A stretch of DNA of 64,000 nt from Paenibacillus sp. LS1 (GTDB lineage: Bacteria > Bacillota > Bacilli > Paenibacillales > Paenibacillaceae): positions 1 through 64,000 of the forward strand of contig NZ_JAPDOE010000012.1 of NCBI RefSeq assembly GCF_026013365.1. The letters are read 5' to 3'. The notes below the pieces were generated by a model. The model searched no databases, was not told the origin of the DNA, and worked only from the letters and a program-made list of their open reading frames with translations. Shown in pieces: positions 16,480 through 25,754 of this stretch (position 1 is the stretch's first letter; every line of letters starts with the position of its first letter). The translations under genes were made by a program, and so were the position numbers.

Positions 16480-18051
16480 TTACGTCTCCATTGGCAGATG
16501 AAGTGTGAACGTGGAACCCACCCCCATTTCGCTATGGACGGTAATTTTACCGTTGTGGTCCTGAACGATTTTCTGGCAGAGTGCAAGTCCGAGTCCTGTT
16601 CCTTCTTCTTTGGTCGTATAAAATGGATTAAAGATCGTGGATAGCGAATTTTCCGGAATTCCGCTTCCTGTATCTGTAATCGAGACGAGTACCACGTCCC
16701 CGTCCTGCAACAAATGCATATGAAGCTCGCCGGGGTCTTCCATCGCTTCAAAAGCGTTACGAATCAGATTGATCAATACCTGCACGATTTTATCCCGGTC
16801 CATGTTGACCACGATTGGCTCACTAGTCATTTCGAGCGTAATTCGATGCCCTCGAGATGCCGCATCTGACTCGGTCAAAGACATGACACGTTCAAGGCAG
16901 TGCCCCAACTGTTCCGGCTTCATGTGATTGGCATGTGGTTTGGAAAACTGTAAAAATTCGGCCGTCAGGTCGGTTACCCTCGTCACCTCTCCCATAATCA
17001 CTTCATACCACGGGGCGATATTGTATGCTTGTCCGCGTGACAGCTGCAGAAATCCCCGAATTGCGGTGAGTGGATTCCGAATTTCGTGAGCCATACCCGC
17101 GGCCAGTTCCCCTACAGCTCGTAGCCTTTCCGAGCGGAAGACCTCCTCTTCATTTTTCAGCCATTTGCTGCGCTGCTGTTGAAGTAACCTGTCCTCGGCA
17201 ACCGTCATAAAGTGCTGCAAGGTATCCGACATTTCCGGGTAGAGAGAGATGCTGTAGCTCACCTGTAGGCCTTGAAGCTGAACGGACAGTAGTGATGCTA
17301 TTCGTTCTTCCACGTCCTGTATCTCAGGCAAAACGACCGCAAACCGATCTCCCGCATATCGGGATATGCCATACGCATCGGTGAACTGATTAGTTATCAT
17401 TTCGCCTGTACCCGTGATCACGGAACACCAGGGATCTTCTGAATCTTTTTTAAATCCGCTAAAATTATTGACATTCAAAAGGACAAGCAGAAAAGAGCGA
17501 CGCTCTTCCACCGTCTTATGCAGCACCTCCATATAACCTTCGTAATTCAACAATCCGGTAAGCGGATCATGGAGGGTCAGAAACCGATTTTTTTCCCGGA
17601 GCCGACGCTTCTCAACCTCACTGTTGCTCAAGGTATGATACAAAAAAATGATAACAACCGAGGTTAACAGGTCAAATAATGAAACCAGCAAAGCATATGT
17701 ATCTACAGGCACATACGAAAGCCGAATCACCGTATATTGCAGCATGAGCAGCAGTGAGATCGGTAAAGTCTGTGCTACGCGTTGTTTATCCTGAATCACC
17801 GAAATGATGAGCATATAATACAGCATGTTGCACCAGTTCAGTTGACTGAAATAATGGAATAGTCCGAGAAAAATCCAATGAAACTTCCGCAGCACAGGAT
17901 ATCTTCTCTCCCCATAGATACTTGCTACCAATAAGGTCCCCGCCAACAACATGAATTCCGGATGAGGGGTAAGCTCTAGAACATAAGAGGACAGAATGAC
18001 AAGCAGACAGCCTAGTGGGAATATCACCATTTTTATCGAATAACCTAGCAA
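16480..18051 (-). CDS. Membrane sensor histidine kinase with degenerate GGDEF domain
   Basis: A 523-residue protein. Residues about 1-150 hold five or six membrane spans. Residues about 160-310 form a GGDEF-like domain: it has LTLHDPLTGLLNYEGY and RYAGDRFAVVLP, but the GGDEF signature reads AGDRF, so it should not make cyclic di-GMP. Then come a HisKA dimerisation helix with GMAHEIRNPLTAIRGFLQL (phospho-accepting His near 320) and an HATPase with NLIRNAFEAME, DTGSGIP and GTGLGLALC. The kinase part resembles sporulation kinases of the KinB/KinD kind. No response regulator is adjacent, so it is an orphan that could feed the Spo0F relay. TTG is the start because AAAGGGGG lies nine bases upstream. 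The inner ATG at 18030 has no such site. Confidence 0.88.
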   Translation of the reverse strand: MLGYSIKMVIFPLGCLLVILSSYVLELTPHPEFMLLAGTLLVASIYGERRYPVLRKFHWIFLGLFHYFSQLNWCNMLYYMLIISVIQDKQRVAQTLPISLLLMLQYTVIRLSYVPVDTYALLVSLFDLLTSVVIIFLYHTLSNSEVEKRRLREKNRFLTLHDPLTGLLNYEGYMEVLHKTVEERRSFLLVLLNVNNFSGFKKDSEDPWCSVITGTGEMITNQFTDAYGISRYAGDRFAVVLPEIQDVEERIASLLSVQLQGLQVSYSISLYPEMSDTLQHFMTVAEDRLLQQQRSKWLKNEEEVFRSERLRAVGELAAGMAHEIRNPLTAIRGFLQLSRGQAYNIAPWYEVIMGEVTRVTDLTAEFLQFSKPHANHMKPEQLGHCLERVMSLTESDAASRGHRITLEMTSEPIVVNMDRDKIVQVLINLIRNAFEAMEDPGELHMHLLQDGDVVLVSITDTGSGIPENSLSTIFNPFYTTKEEGTGLGLALCQKIVQDHNGKITVHSEMGVGSTFTLHLPMET

Positions 18052-18310
18052 ATAGCCTCGCCCCCTTTGACATAAAAATCATATCTAACAACTTATGTAC
18101 ATGTATTATATCGAGTATGATTAGCTGATGTTGTCGATTAGTGGAGGCTTGTCAAATTCGCATAAATGTATAAATTATGAAGGCAATAGGACATATGCAT
18201 GAATTGTAATAGGAAAAAGTGAAACAATTCCTCTACGCATCGATCATCATTGTGATACAATACATTAATGGATGAATTTAGGATAAAATCTTAGTTATGG
18301 AGGAAACTAC

Positions 18311-18646
18311 ATGACAACACAACGAAAACCACTTGGCCTCGGAACGCTCTCTCTACTCGTACTATTGATGGGCCTCGCCTTTAACTTCCAATGGGGCAAA
18401 ACAAATTTTATGATCAGCCATTACCTGTTCAACTTAATAAACATACCTATCTATAGCAACGGAACTCAGGGACTTCACATTCCTTTTGTGGTAGCAGCCC
18501 TTTTCTGGATTCCGACCTTCTTGATCGCCAAAAAAAATCGTTCACATTTTGGCACAAGTGTATCTTATAACGTCGCCGGATTTATGCTGCTCTTATGTAT
18601 TATTGGACCAGTTATCCCCGTTATCGATTGGATGGTCAATGGTTAA
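18311..18646 (+). CDS. Small membrane protein of unknown function
   Basis: An unrecognised 111-residue protein. It has three hydrophobic segments: about residues 10-28, a middle one with FVVAALFWIPTFLIA, and a last one with GFMLLLCIIGPVIPVIDWMV. A short basic stretch (KKNRSH) lies between the second and third, suggesting a cytoplasmic loop. The ATG has a good ribosome binding site, GGAGG, nine bases upstream. It stands alone between the kinase gene (divergent) and a terminator, so it is a single-gene transcript. No enzyme motif is visible and I do not assign a function. Confidence 0.7.
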   Translation: MTTQRKPLGLGTLSLLVLLMGLAFNFQWGKTNFMISHYLFNLINIPIYSNGTQGLHIPFVVAALFWIPTFLIAKKNRSHFGTSVSYNVAGFMLLLCIIGPVIPVIDWMVNG

Positions 18647-18653
18647 ACAAATA

Positions 18654-18685
18654 AAGCCAGCTCTCTATATCCCGAGGGCTGGCTT
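18654..18685 (+). terminator. Probable terminator
   Basis: AAGCCAGC at 18654-18661 pairs with GCTGGCTT near 18679-18685 just after the small membrane-protein gene. The T run that follows is short. Confidence 0.6.
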
Positions 18686-18744
18686 CTTTGCTGCTTTTCC
18701 ATATAAGATGAATGGAATTTTTACACCATAACGTAGAGTGTAGA

Positions 18745-18870
18745 ACCAATCTGAAGAAGCGAGAGCGTTCGCCTAAAGCTTTCTAGAAGAAAGCTACATC
18801 GGAAGCATACGCTTATCACCGGATTTTCCCCTATTAATATAGGGAATCAAGAAAATCAGGGGATAAGGGC
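18745..18870 (+). repeat. Dispersed hairpin repeat, copy 1
   Basis: The arms CTTATCACCGGATTTTC (18812-18828) and GAAAATCAGGGGATAAG (18851-18867) pair with two mismatches. A flank TCTGAAGAAGCGAGAGCGTT ending GCC lies at 18750-18774. The same arms and flank occur in reverse at 52832-52910. A segment of about 40 bases lies between flank and hairpin only in this copy. Confidence 0.7.
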
Positions 18871-18926
18871 GATCGGAAGATGGTACTGCACTCGGAGTAC
18901 AACGGTGTAACCTTTTCACGTTAATC

Positions 18927-19946
18927 TTATTTTTTCGCCATATACTTACGGATATCAAAAGCCACCGCAGCAACAATGATCAATCCTTTGATAATCAGCT
19001 GCCAGTATGGACTCACACCGATAAACGTCAGACCATAGTTAATGACCCCGAAGATCAGGACACCCGCCATAACGCCAGGCACCGTACCAATACCACCCGC
19101 TGTTGATACGCCACCTACCACACATGCGGCAATCGCATCCAGCTCATACATGTTACCGTAATTGTTGGTTGCTCCGCCTGTTCGTGCTGCCTCAAGCACA
19201 CCACCCAGACCATACAATGCACCCGCAATGGCATACAGGGCAACCAGGTTGCGAGCCACATGAATCCCGGATACATGTGCTGCCTGAATGTTGCCACCGA
19301 TGGCATACATGTTTTTGCCGAGCCGGGTTTTGTTAAAGATCACCCAGCAGATTAAAGCCACCGCAATAGCAATCAATACGATATAAGGAATGGAATACCC
19401 ACCGCCCAGATCAATGTAGCCAGAGCCAATGACGGTGAAGTCGGGTCTCAAGCCTCCGATCGGCTGCGATTGGTTGGGTTCCGTATCAAAATAAATGGAG
19501 TTCAGTCCATACACGGCTACCATCGTACCCAGCGTTGCGATAAAAGGCGGTACATGCAATTTGGCGACAATGAGTCCATTCACCAATCCCACGAATAGAC
19601 CTGCGGTAATCCCGACAAGGATCGGTAGACCCACCCACAACTGAGGCAAATCAGGGAAGAAGCGATTTGCATATTCATCAATTTGCAACATCGATGCCGA
19701 TACGACAGCCGTCAGTCCAACCACCCGTCCAGCGGACAGATCGACCCCGCCCGTGACGAGGATAAAGGCTGCACCGAGCGCAATAATGGCCCGTGTGGAG
19801 GACTGCTGTAAGATGTCCCGCAGTGTGGAGAAGGCCAGAAAATTCGGATCGGCAATAGCAATCCCAATGATGAGCAGAATCAGTACGATAAAGATGGCGC
19901 GCTGTGTAACATATTGTTTCACTTGATTGATCATCTGTGTGTTCAT
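18927..19946 (-). CDS. mglC: Galactose/methyl-galactoside ABC transporter permease MglC
   Basis: A 339-residue permease of the ribose/galactose ABC import family. Blocks typical of MglC are plain: IIALGAAFILVTGGVDLSAG near the start, PFIATLGTMVAVYGLNS, GKNMYAIGGNIQAAHVSGI, ATNNYGNMYELDAIAACVVG and INYGLTFIGVSPYWQLIIKG. About eight to ten membrane spans are expected. It is the last gene of the mglBAC set, 15 bases after mglA, with a GAGG ribosome binding site. It forms the homodimeric channel for sugar import. Galactose as substrate is inferred from likeness to the E. coli protein as I recall it, since closely related transporters carry glucose or other pentoses and hexoses. Confidence 0.92.
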   Translation of the reverse strand: MNTQMINQVKQYVTQRAIFIVLILLIIGIAIADPNFLAFSTLRDILQQSSTRAIIALGAAFILVTGGVDLSAGRVVGLTAVVSASMLQIDEYANRFFPDLPQLWVGLPILVGITAGLFVGLVNGLIVAKLHVPPFIATLGTMVAVYGLNSIYFDTEPNQSQPIGGLRPDFTVIGSGYIDLGGGYSIPYIVLIAIAVALICWVIFNKTRLGKNMYAIGGNIQAAHVSGIHVARNLVALYAIAGALYGLGGVLEAARTGGATNNYGNMYELDAIAACVVGGVSTAGGIGTVPGVMAGVLIFGVINYGLTFIGVSPYWQLIIKGLIIVAAVAFDIRKYMAKK

Positions 19947-19961
19947 CTGTTTTCCTCCTGA

Positions 19962-21467
19962 CTAAGCCATCCGCTGCTGCGCGGCCAGCCTCATAATATC
20001 CTGCTCGGTTGCCTCGGCTCCGTCCACGATTCCGGTGAGACGCCCTTCGCTCATCACCATAATGCGATCCGACATGCCCAGCAGTTCTGGCATCTCAGAG
20101 CTAATCATAATAATGCTTTTGCCCTGACGAGCCAGTTCCGTAATAATGGTGTATATCTCGAATTTAGCCCCTACATCGATTCCACGTGTCGGTTCATCCA
20201 GCAGCAGTATCTCCGGGTCGGTCAGCAACCAGCGAGCCAGCAGAACTTTCTGCTGATTACCGCCAGACAGGTTTCGAATCAGCGTGTTAACTGAAGGGGT
20301 TTTGGTTCTGAACTTCTGCGTCTGTTCACGTGCCTCTTCACGGCCCTTTTTCTCGTCCAGTAAGCCTACGCGATTTCGGTAGCGCCCCAGACTGGCGATA
20401 ATCGTATTCTCATACACCGACAACACCGGAAAAATCCCCGTGACCCTTCGTTCTTCCGTGAGCAACGCGATGTTATGACGCTTTGCTGCTGCGGGGGAGT
20501 TAATCTTCACCTTGCGCCCATGAATGGAGATGGTACCTGAAGCGAGTCCGCGCAGTCCGAACAAGGACTCCATCAGTTCTGTCCGCTGTGCTCCAACCAG
20601 GCCACCAATGCCGAGCACTTCACCTTTTCGCAGCTCAAAGGATACATCACGAAATGATTTGGACTGGTTCGATGTCAGGCCATCCGCTTTCAATATCACT
20701 TCACCGGGTACGTTCGTTCGTTCCGGGAAACGTTCGTCCAGATCACGACCAACCATGCGCGTAATAATCAGATCGGTCGTTAAATCCGCAGCATCCCAAG
20801 TCCCGACAACGAAGCCATCACGCATGATCGTCACTTCATCCGAGATCGTCAGGATCTCCTCCATCTTGTGGGAAATGTAGATTATGGACACGCCGCGACT
20901 GCGCAGTTCATTAATAATGGCGAAGAGCTGATCCACTTCCTTCCCCGTCAGGGAGGAAGTTGGCTCATCCATGACGATGACTTTGGATTGAAAAGAGACC
21001 GCCTTGGCAATTTCCATGGATTGAATCTTGGAGACAGACAGTGTTCCAGCTTGAGCCTTCGGATCAATATCCAGGTTCAAGTCCTTGAATAGCGCCAGTG
21101 TATCGGTATACATGCGTTTCTCGTCCACCAGAATTCCCCTCATCGGAAAACGACCCAGCCAGATATTCTCCATCACTGGACGATGCGGTACCGGATTCAG
21201 CTCCTGATGAATCATGGATATCCCATGCTGAAGTGCCGCTTTGGAATTCGGAATATCCACGTCCTTCCCTTCGATGCGTATGATTCCTTCATCCGGGCGA
21301 TACATGCCGAACAGACATTTCATAAGCGTGGATTTCCCCGCTCCATTCTCTCCCATCAAAGCGTGAACCGTTCCCGGCTTCACCTTCAATGTGACCTGAC
21401 TTAGTGCCTGCACACCCGGAAATGCTTTGGAAACTCCATTCATCTCCAGCAGGTAAGGTGACTGCAT
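19962..21467 (-). CDS. mglA: Galactose/methyl-galactoside ABC transporter ATPase MglA
   Basis: A double ATPase of about 501 residues. The first domain has Walker A GENGAGKST, signature LSVSKIQ and Walker B VIVMDEPTSSL. The second has a degenerate Walker A region (GGLVGAQRTEL), as is usual for sugar importers of this class, with signature LSGGNQQK and Walker B ILLLDEPTRGID. The phrase MEEILTISDEVTIMRDG and the C-terminal EMPELLGMSDRIMVM fit MglA. The ATG at 21467 is chosen over one ten codons upstream because GGGAGG lies eight bases before it. It follows mglB by 74 bases and precedes mglC. It drives sugar import by the Mgl system. Confidence 0.93.
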   Translation of the reverse strand: MQSPYLLEMNGVSKAFPGVQALSQVTLKVKPGTVHALMGENGAGKSTLMKCLFGMYRPDEGIIRIEGKDVDIPNSKAALQHGISMIHQELNPVPHRPVMENIWLGRFPMRGILVDEKRMYTDTLALFKDLNLDIDPKAQAGTLSVSKIQSMEIAKAVSFQSKVIVMDEPTSSLTGKEVDQLFAIINELRSRGVSIIYISHKMEEILTISDEVTIMRDGFVVGTWDAADLTTDLIITRMVGRDLDERFPERTNVPGEVILKADGLTSNQSKSFRDVSFELRKGEVLGIGGLVGAQRTELMESLFGLRGLASGTISIHGRKVKINSPAAAKRHNIALLTEERRVTGIFPVLSVYENTIIASLGRYRNRVGLLDEKKGREEAREQTQKFRTKTPSVNTLIRNLSGGNQQKVLLARWLLTDPEILLLDEPTRGIDVGAKFEIYTIITELARQGKSIIMISSEMPELLGMSDRIMVMSEGRLTGIVDGAEATEQDIMRLAAQQRMA

Positions 21468-21541
21468 CTTGGTTCCTCCCTTCCATATGACCGGCAAAAA
21501 AGGGACGCTACCCGAATGACGGACGTCCCTGTCTCGTGCTG

Positions 21542-22603
21542 TTATTGGGCGTCGGCAATGTTGTCTTTTGTAATCTTTTTGTAGGCAATCCAGACGTATT
21601 TACCATCTGTAATATCGTATTTGGTATTTTCCTTCGTTGGTGTCTCACCTTTGGCAAGAACGGAAGCTAAGGCCACCGTAGCTGCACCCTGATTCTTGGC
21701 ATCATTAAGCACCGTACCCAGCATCGTACCATCCTGTAGAGCCTGAATAGCCGGAGCTGTTGCATCCACACCTACCACCGGCATGGATTTGCCATCCTTG
21801 AAGTATCCGGCTGCTTTCAATGCCTCAATAGCTCCAAGCGCCATATCATCATTGTTCGCGAGCACGGCTTCAATCTTGTCACCATGGGAAGCAAGGAACG
21901 CCTGCATTTTCTCCTGCCCCTTCACGCGGTCCCACATTGCCGTGTCTTCCGCCAGTGCTTCCACTTCGATACCGGCATCCTGGATCGCCTGAACCGAATA
22001 TTTGGTCCGAAGCTCTGCATCCTGGTGACCCGGTTCCCCTTTCAACATGACGTATTGCAGTTTGCCATCCCCGTTTTTGTCCGCTTCCGGATGTGCTTTC
22101 CAGTAATCTACAATCAACTGTCCAGAGATCGTACCCGACTCCTCCGCTTTCGCTCCTACGTAGTACACTTTATCCCACTTGTTCATGTCTTCCGCTACCG
22201 GCTCACGGTTGAGGAACACCACCGGAATGTTCGCCGCCTTGGCCTTGTCAATGATGACACCCGCCGCCGTGCGGTCTACCGGATTCACAGCCATTGCATT
22301 ATATTTCTTGGATACAAACAGATCGACTTTCTCGTTCTGTGTCGGTTGTGCATTCTGGCTATCCACGATATCGAGGGTCGCAATGCCTTCCGCTGCTGCG
22401 GTCATCGCATTACGTACACCCGTCATGAACGTATCATCGAATTTGTAGATAGCGACACCAATCTTGGGCGTTTCCGTCCCAGCTGCTGTCTGGACTCCTG
22501 TATCCGTTCCCGTGCTTCCACCTGCACTGTCTCCACCACTGCTACAACCCGCCGCCACAACCATACATGCCGTAATTAACAGTGTCATCCACGTTTTCTT
22601 CAT
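21542..22603 (-). CDS. mglB: Galactose-binding lipoprotein MglB
   Basis: A 353-residue sugar-binding protein of the MglB/RbsB fold, anchored as a lipoprotein: the N-terminus MKKTWMTLLITACMVVAAG ends in the lipobox Cys. A Gly/Ser/Thr-rich linker of about 25 residues follows. The fold begins at IGVAIYKFDDTFMTG and has AMAVNPVDRTAAGVIIDKAK and ANNDDMALGAIEALKAAG, with the Asn-Asn-Asp-Asp sugar contacts seen in MglB. It captures the sugar and delivers it to MglA/MglC. GGGGGAGG gives a good ribosome binding site. The gene is 174 bases downstream of the sensor-linked binding protein. It probably has its own promoter, perhaps activated by the YesN-like regulator. Confidence 0.93.
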   Translation of the reverse strand: MKKTWMTLLITACMVVAAGCSSGGDSAGGSTGTDTGVQTAAGTETPKIGVAIYKFDDTFMTGVRNAMTAAAEGIATLDIVDSQNAQPTQNEKVDLFVSKKYNAMAVNPVDRTAAGVIIDKAKAANIPVVFLNREPVAEDMNKWDKVYYVGAKAEESGTISGQLIVDYWKAHPEADKNGDGKLQYVMLKGEPGHQDAELRTKYSVQAIQDAGIEVEALAEDTAMWDRVKGQEKMQAFLASHGDKIEAVLANNDDMALGAIEALKAAGYFKDGKSMPVVGVDATAPAIQALQDGTMLGTVLNDAKNQGAATVALASVLAKGETPTKENTKYDITDGKYVWIAYKKITKDNIADAQ

Positions 22604-22777
22604 ATCCTAATGACCTCCCCCAAGTTCATTCGGCTTTACCGATGTCTTTATTATGAAGGGTTTACATTAAATTCGAATACAATATCTTCACCTGTTTTAT
22701 CGAAATCTTCCTCAAGTTAAGAAAATGGATTAATTTCATCATTCAGCATTCGTTTCGGCACTCATTCCAGCATTGGT

Positions 22778-23950
22778 TCATTGTACAAAAGGAAACAGCA
22801 GCTTCTGGTTATCCATCCAGAACATATTGTCGGTGCTAACCAGCTTCGTCTCAAGTAGGACTCTAGCCTGTACCTGTTGATTGTTCAGCCGCGCAACGGC
22901 TTGATTCAACCCCAGATAACCTGCACTATATCCATTCTGGACGATGAGATGATCGAAGACCCCTTCTTGCAATTGCTCCAGTTGCTGTTGTTCACTGCCG
23001 AATCCAACAATCCTTACCTTGTCCGCAGATTTGCGTCGATTCAGTTCATCGGCTGCTCCCAGTGAAGCCGGTTCCTGAAGAGTAATGAAGCCATCCACCT
23101 GCTGCTGATCCAGCAATTGCTTCGCAGTCTGCCAACATCCATCCCGGGTATTACATATCGATTTGGGTTCCACTTGAATGTTAGGATATTGGACCAAGGC
23201 TTCCATAACCCCCTGCTCTCTCTGAATCAAACCAGAATTAAGAGGGTCCGGACCCAACAAGGCAACACGCCCTTTCCCTTCCAGCAGCTCCGCCATGGCC
23301 TGCCCTGCCTGCCGTCCAGCCTCCACATTATCCATGGAGATCACGCTGGTGATGCCTTTCACGGGAAATTCATCATTAAGCACAATGACCGGAACGATGG
23401 TTCCATCGGAATTCATTGCCTGCGCCTCCTGAACAATGTCGCTAAGCGCCTTCTCGCTCAAAGGATCGACTAATAGAGCTGATGCGCCCTGCTTCAGAGC
23501 CAATGCCGCGGCTTCCACCTGAGCCTGCTCCCGCATACTGCGAGACAACGTTCCATGGCCCGCATTGGCCTGCTTGACCTGTAACTGACTACCCACGGAG
23601 TCCGCAATGGCAGGCGTGTACATATTACCATCGGAAGGGTATGCCTCCACGGTCATCAGTTCCGCCCCGTTCTCTTTGGCAGCCGCTTCGGCACCAAGCC
23701 GGATGGCTTCCGCAAGTTCCCCTGTTCCAGCTGGCGTAATCAGCGCGATACGTGGCGGTACTGCCGTAGCATCGGGACTCGATAGGCCACAGGCAGCGCA
23801 TAGCAGCAGACAGCAGTTTGCGGCTGTCAGAGTTAACCATCGACGTTTCCGAATTCCAGGGAAGCTCGCACCAACCTTTTTCAAAAACGCACCGATGTTC
23901 AATCCTTCAACGCGATCGGCATCATTCCTATTAACTTGGTTGTCCGTCAT
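22778..23950 (-). CDS. Sugar-binding lipoprotein coupled to a sensor kinase
   Basis: About 390 residues with an RbsB/MglB-like periplasmic-binding fold: IALITPAGTGELAEAIRLGA, ALLVDPLSEKALSDIV, AGQAMAELLEGKGRVALLGP and GSEQQQLEQLQEG. The N-terminus is unusual. About 33 residues of polar sequence come before RKRRWLTLTAANCC, a hydrophobic segment and a possible lipobox Cys in LLCAACG. The ATG at 23950 overlaps the kinase gene by 20 bases and has AAGGAGG ten bases upstream, so it is translated together with the kinase. A second binding protein beside mglB and coupled to the kinase suggests a sugar sensor partner, as with XylFII-LytS in clostridia, not a transport subunit. This is inference. Confidence 0.82.
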   Translation of the reverse strand: MTDNQVNRNDADRVEGLNIGAFLKKVGASFPGIRKRRWLTLTAANCCLLLCAACGLSSPDATAVPPRIALITPAGTGELAEAIRLGAEAAAKENGAELMTVEAYPSDGNMYTPAIADSVGSQLQVKQANAGHGTLSRSMREQAQVEAAALALKQGASALLVDPLSEKALSDIVQEAQAMNSDGTIVPVIVLNDEFPVKGITSVISMDNVEAGRQAGQAMAELLEGKGRVALLGPDPLNSGLIQREQGVMEALVQYPNIQVEPKSICNTRDGCWQTAKQLLDQQQVDGFITLQEPASLGAADELNRRKSADKVRIVGFGSEQQQLEQLQEGVFDHLIVQNGYSAGYLGLNQAVARLNNQQVQARVLLETKLVSTDNMFWMDNQKLLFPFVQ

Positions 23951-25754
23951 CAGGCTCGCCCTCCTTCTGCTGCGATTGAATGGGGATCCGCATCCAGACC
24001 GTGGTGCCTTCCTCCAGCTCACTTGCAAATTCAAGGCCGTATGCCTCCCCGTAATAAAGCCGAATTCGATCATGTACGTTGCGTACCGCTACGCCTGATC
24101 CTGCACCGCTTTTGACAACCGGACTGCCACTTAATAACCCTGCCATCTGTTCTTCCGTCATACCGACCCCATTATCTGTAATACGAAATACCAACTTGTT
24201 GTCCTCGCGATAGACATCGATCTCAATACATCCCTCGTCCATGTGGTACTCGATGCCATGAACAATGGCGTTCTCAATCAGGGGTTGCAGCACCAGCTTC
24301 AATGTCAGACAATCCAGAAGCGCATCATCGGCCTTAATCGTAAAGTTGAATTTGCGCTTGAACCTCATCTGTTGAATCGTCAAATAATGCTGCGCATGCT
24401 CCAGCTCTTCCCTGATCGTGATAATCGTTTTGCCTTGACTGAGACTGATACGAAACAAGCGCGAAAGAGACGTGATCATCGTGATCACTTCCTCATTGCG
24501 GCTCATGCCTACCATGCGCACCACAGAGTTCAGCGTGTTATATAGAAAATGTGGATTAATCTGCGCCTGTAAAGCCTCCAGCTCCAGACGCCGTTTCTGT
24601 TCCTGCTCATGGATGATCTCATCCATCAGGGTTCGGATTTTATTGACCATCAGATTAAAGCGACGGGATAAACGTTCCACCTCCAGCGGCCCTTCAATAG
24701 GCAACTCCACGTTGAAATCCCCACGCTCCACGGCCTTCATCTTGCGTTCCATTCGCCGGATCGGACGAGTCAGACTGGAGGAAAGAAACAGCGATACGAG
24801 AATGACCAGTACCAGTACAATGACAAGTACACGAATGAGATATCCGTTCACTTCCTGTCGCGTGGTCATAATCTCATCCAAATAGGCAACACCGACAATT
24901 TTCCATCCAATGTTGGCAACGGACTTCACGGTATTCAGCCTTTTCTGTCCATCTGCTTCATCTTCGTAACTGCCGGAAGCTACCAAAGCCTGTTCGATAT
25001 TCTCGCTTTTGAGTCCCATATACATCAATTGCTGCTGCGGATGGTACACGATATTGCCCGCACTCTCATCGATGATATACACGTATCCCCGTTGCCCCAG
25101 ACTGACGCGACGGCTCAGTTCATCCATCTGTTTGAAATTGATATCGACCAGCAGGATAACCTGCCGATCCTGACCATTTTGCCGTATCGTTATGCCTTTG
25201 CTCATGGAAACGACCCATTTGTATGGGCCTGTGTACATGTTCTGAATATGAGGTAACGAGAAACTCAGGTGATCCGGCACACGAAGCGCAGACTGAAACC
25301 ACCCTTGCTGTGTCACATGGGCACTCGGTTTTAATTCGGCTGTAGGTCGGTTCTTGAGCAATTGCCCTGTGGAATCGAGCAGAGTAATCGAGATGATGTC
25401 TTCACGACTACTAAGCAGTGTATCGAGCTGTTTGTCTACCTGTTCCCCTTCCCATGTCCCGTCACGCAGCATATGTTCCTCAATGGCACGGTACAGATGC
25501 GACATGCTGCGGACGTAATCCTCCAGGTTATAACTGACCTGATCCACAATCTGTCTCGTCGTCAGTTCCGCACTTCGCTCGGCAGCCTGCGTGAACTTGT
25601 CATGCAGGAGCATCGCCATGATGGTCAGCACCAGAACGATGAAGACAGAGAAGGACCACGTAATAATAAAGCGGATACTGCTGACTCTGGACGAACGCAG
25701 CCGGGAGCGTAATTGAAGTCCCATGGACTTCCCCCATCTGGACAAGAACTTCAT
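23931..25754 (-). CDS. YesM-like sensor histidine kinase
   Basis: A 607-residue membrane kinase. Membrane spans lie at about residues 29-50 and 300-325, enclosing a Cache-type extracellular sensor of about 250 residues (with YVYIIDESAGNIVYHPQQQL). HAMP follows at about 326-378, then a coiled stretch, the His_kinase domain with LQAQINPHFLYNTLNSVVRM (phospho-accepting His) and an HATPase with PLIENAIVHGIE and ITDNGVGM. This is the YesM/LytS-like family that pairs with AraC-type regulators. Its ATG overlaps the stop of the regulator gene (ATGA), and its end overlaps the binding-protein gene, so all three are coupled. It probably senses sugar, directly or through that binding protein, and controls mglBAC. 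Confidence 0.92.
   Translation of the reverse strand: MKFLSRWGKSMGLQLRSRLRSSRVSSIRFIITWSFSVFIVLVLTIMAMLLHDKFTQAAERSAELTTRQIVDQVSYNLEDYVRSMSHLYRAIEEHMLRDGTWEGEQVDKQLDTLLSSREDIISITLLDSTGQLLKNRPTAELKPSAHVTQQGWFQSALRVPDHLSFSLPHIQNMYTGPYKWVVSMSKGITIRQNGQDRQVILLVDINFKQMDELSRRVSLGQRGYVYIIDESAGNIVYHPQQQLMYMGLKSENIEQALVASGSYEDEADGQKRLNTVKSVANIGWKIVGVAYLDEIMTTRQEVNGYLIRVLVIVLVLVILVSLFLSSSLTRPIRRMERKMKAVERGDFNVELPIEGPLEVERLSRRFNLMVNKIRTLMDEIIHEQEQKRRLELEALQAQINPHFLYNTLNSVVRMVGMSRNEEVITMITSLSRLFRISLSQGKTIITIREELEHAQHYLTIQQMRFKRKFNFTIKADDALLDCLTLKLVLQPLIENAIVHGIEYHMDEGCIEIDVYREDNKLVFRITDNGVGMTEEQMAGLLSGSPVVKSGAGSGVAVRNVHDRIRLYYGEAYGLEFASELEEGTTVWMRIPIQSQQKEGEPDDGQPS

Noticed and set aside
22604..22777. 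cre site before mglB
   Set aside because: TGTAAACCCTTCAT resembles the start of the consensus but misses the central CG and the right half.
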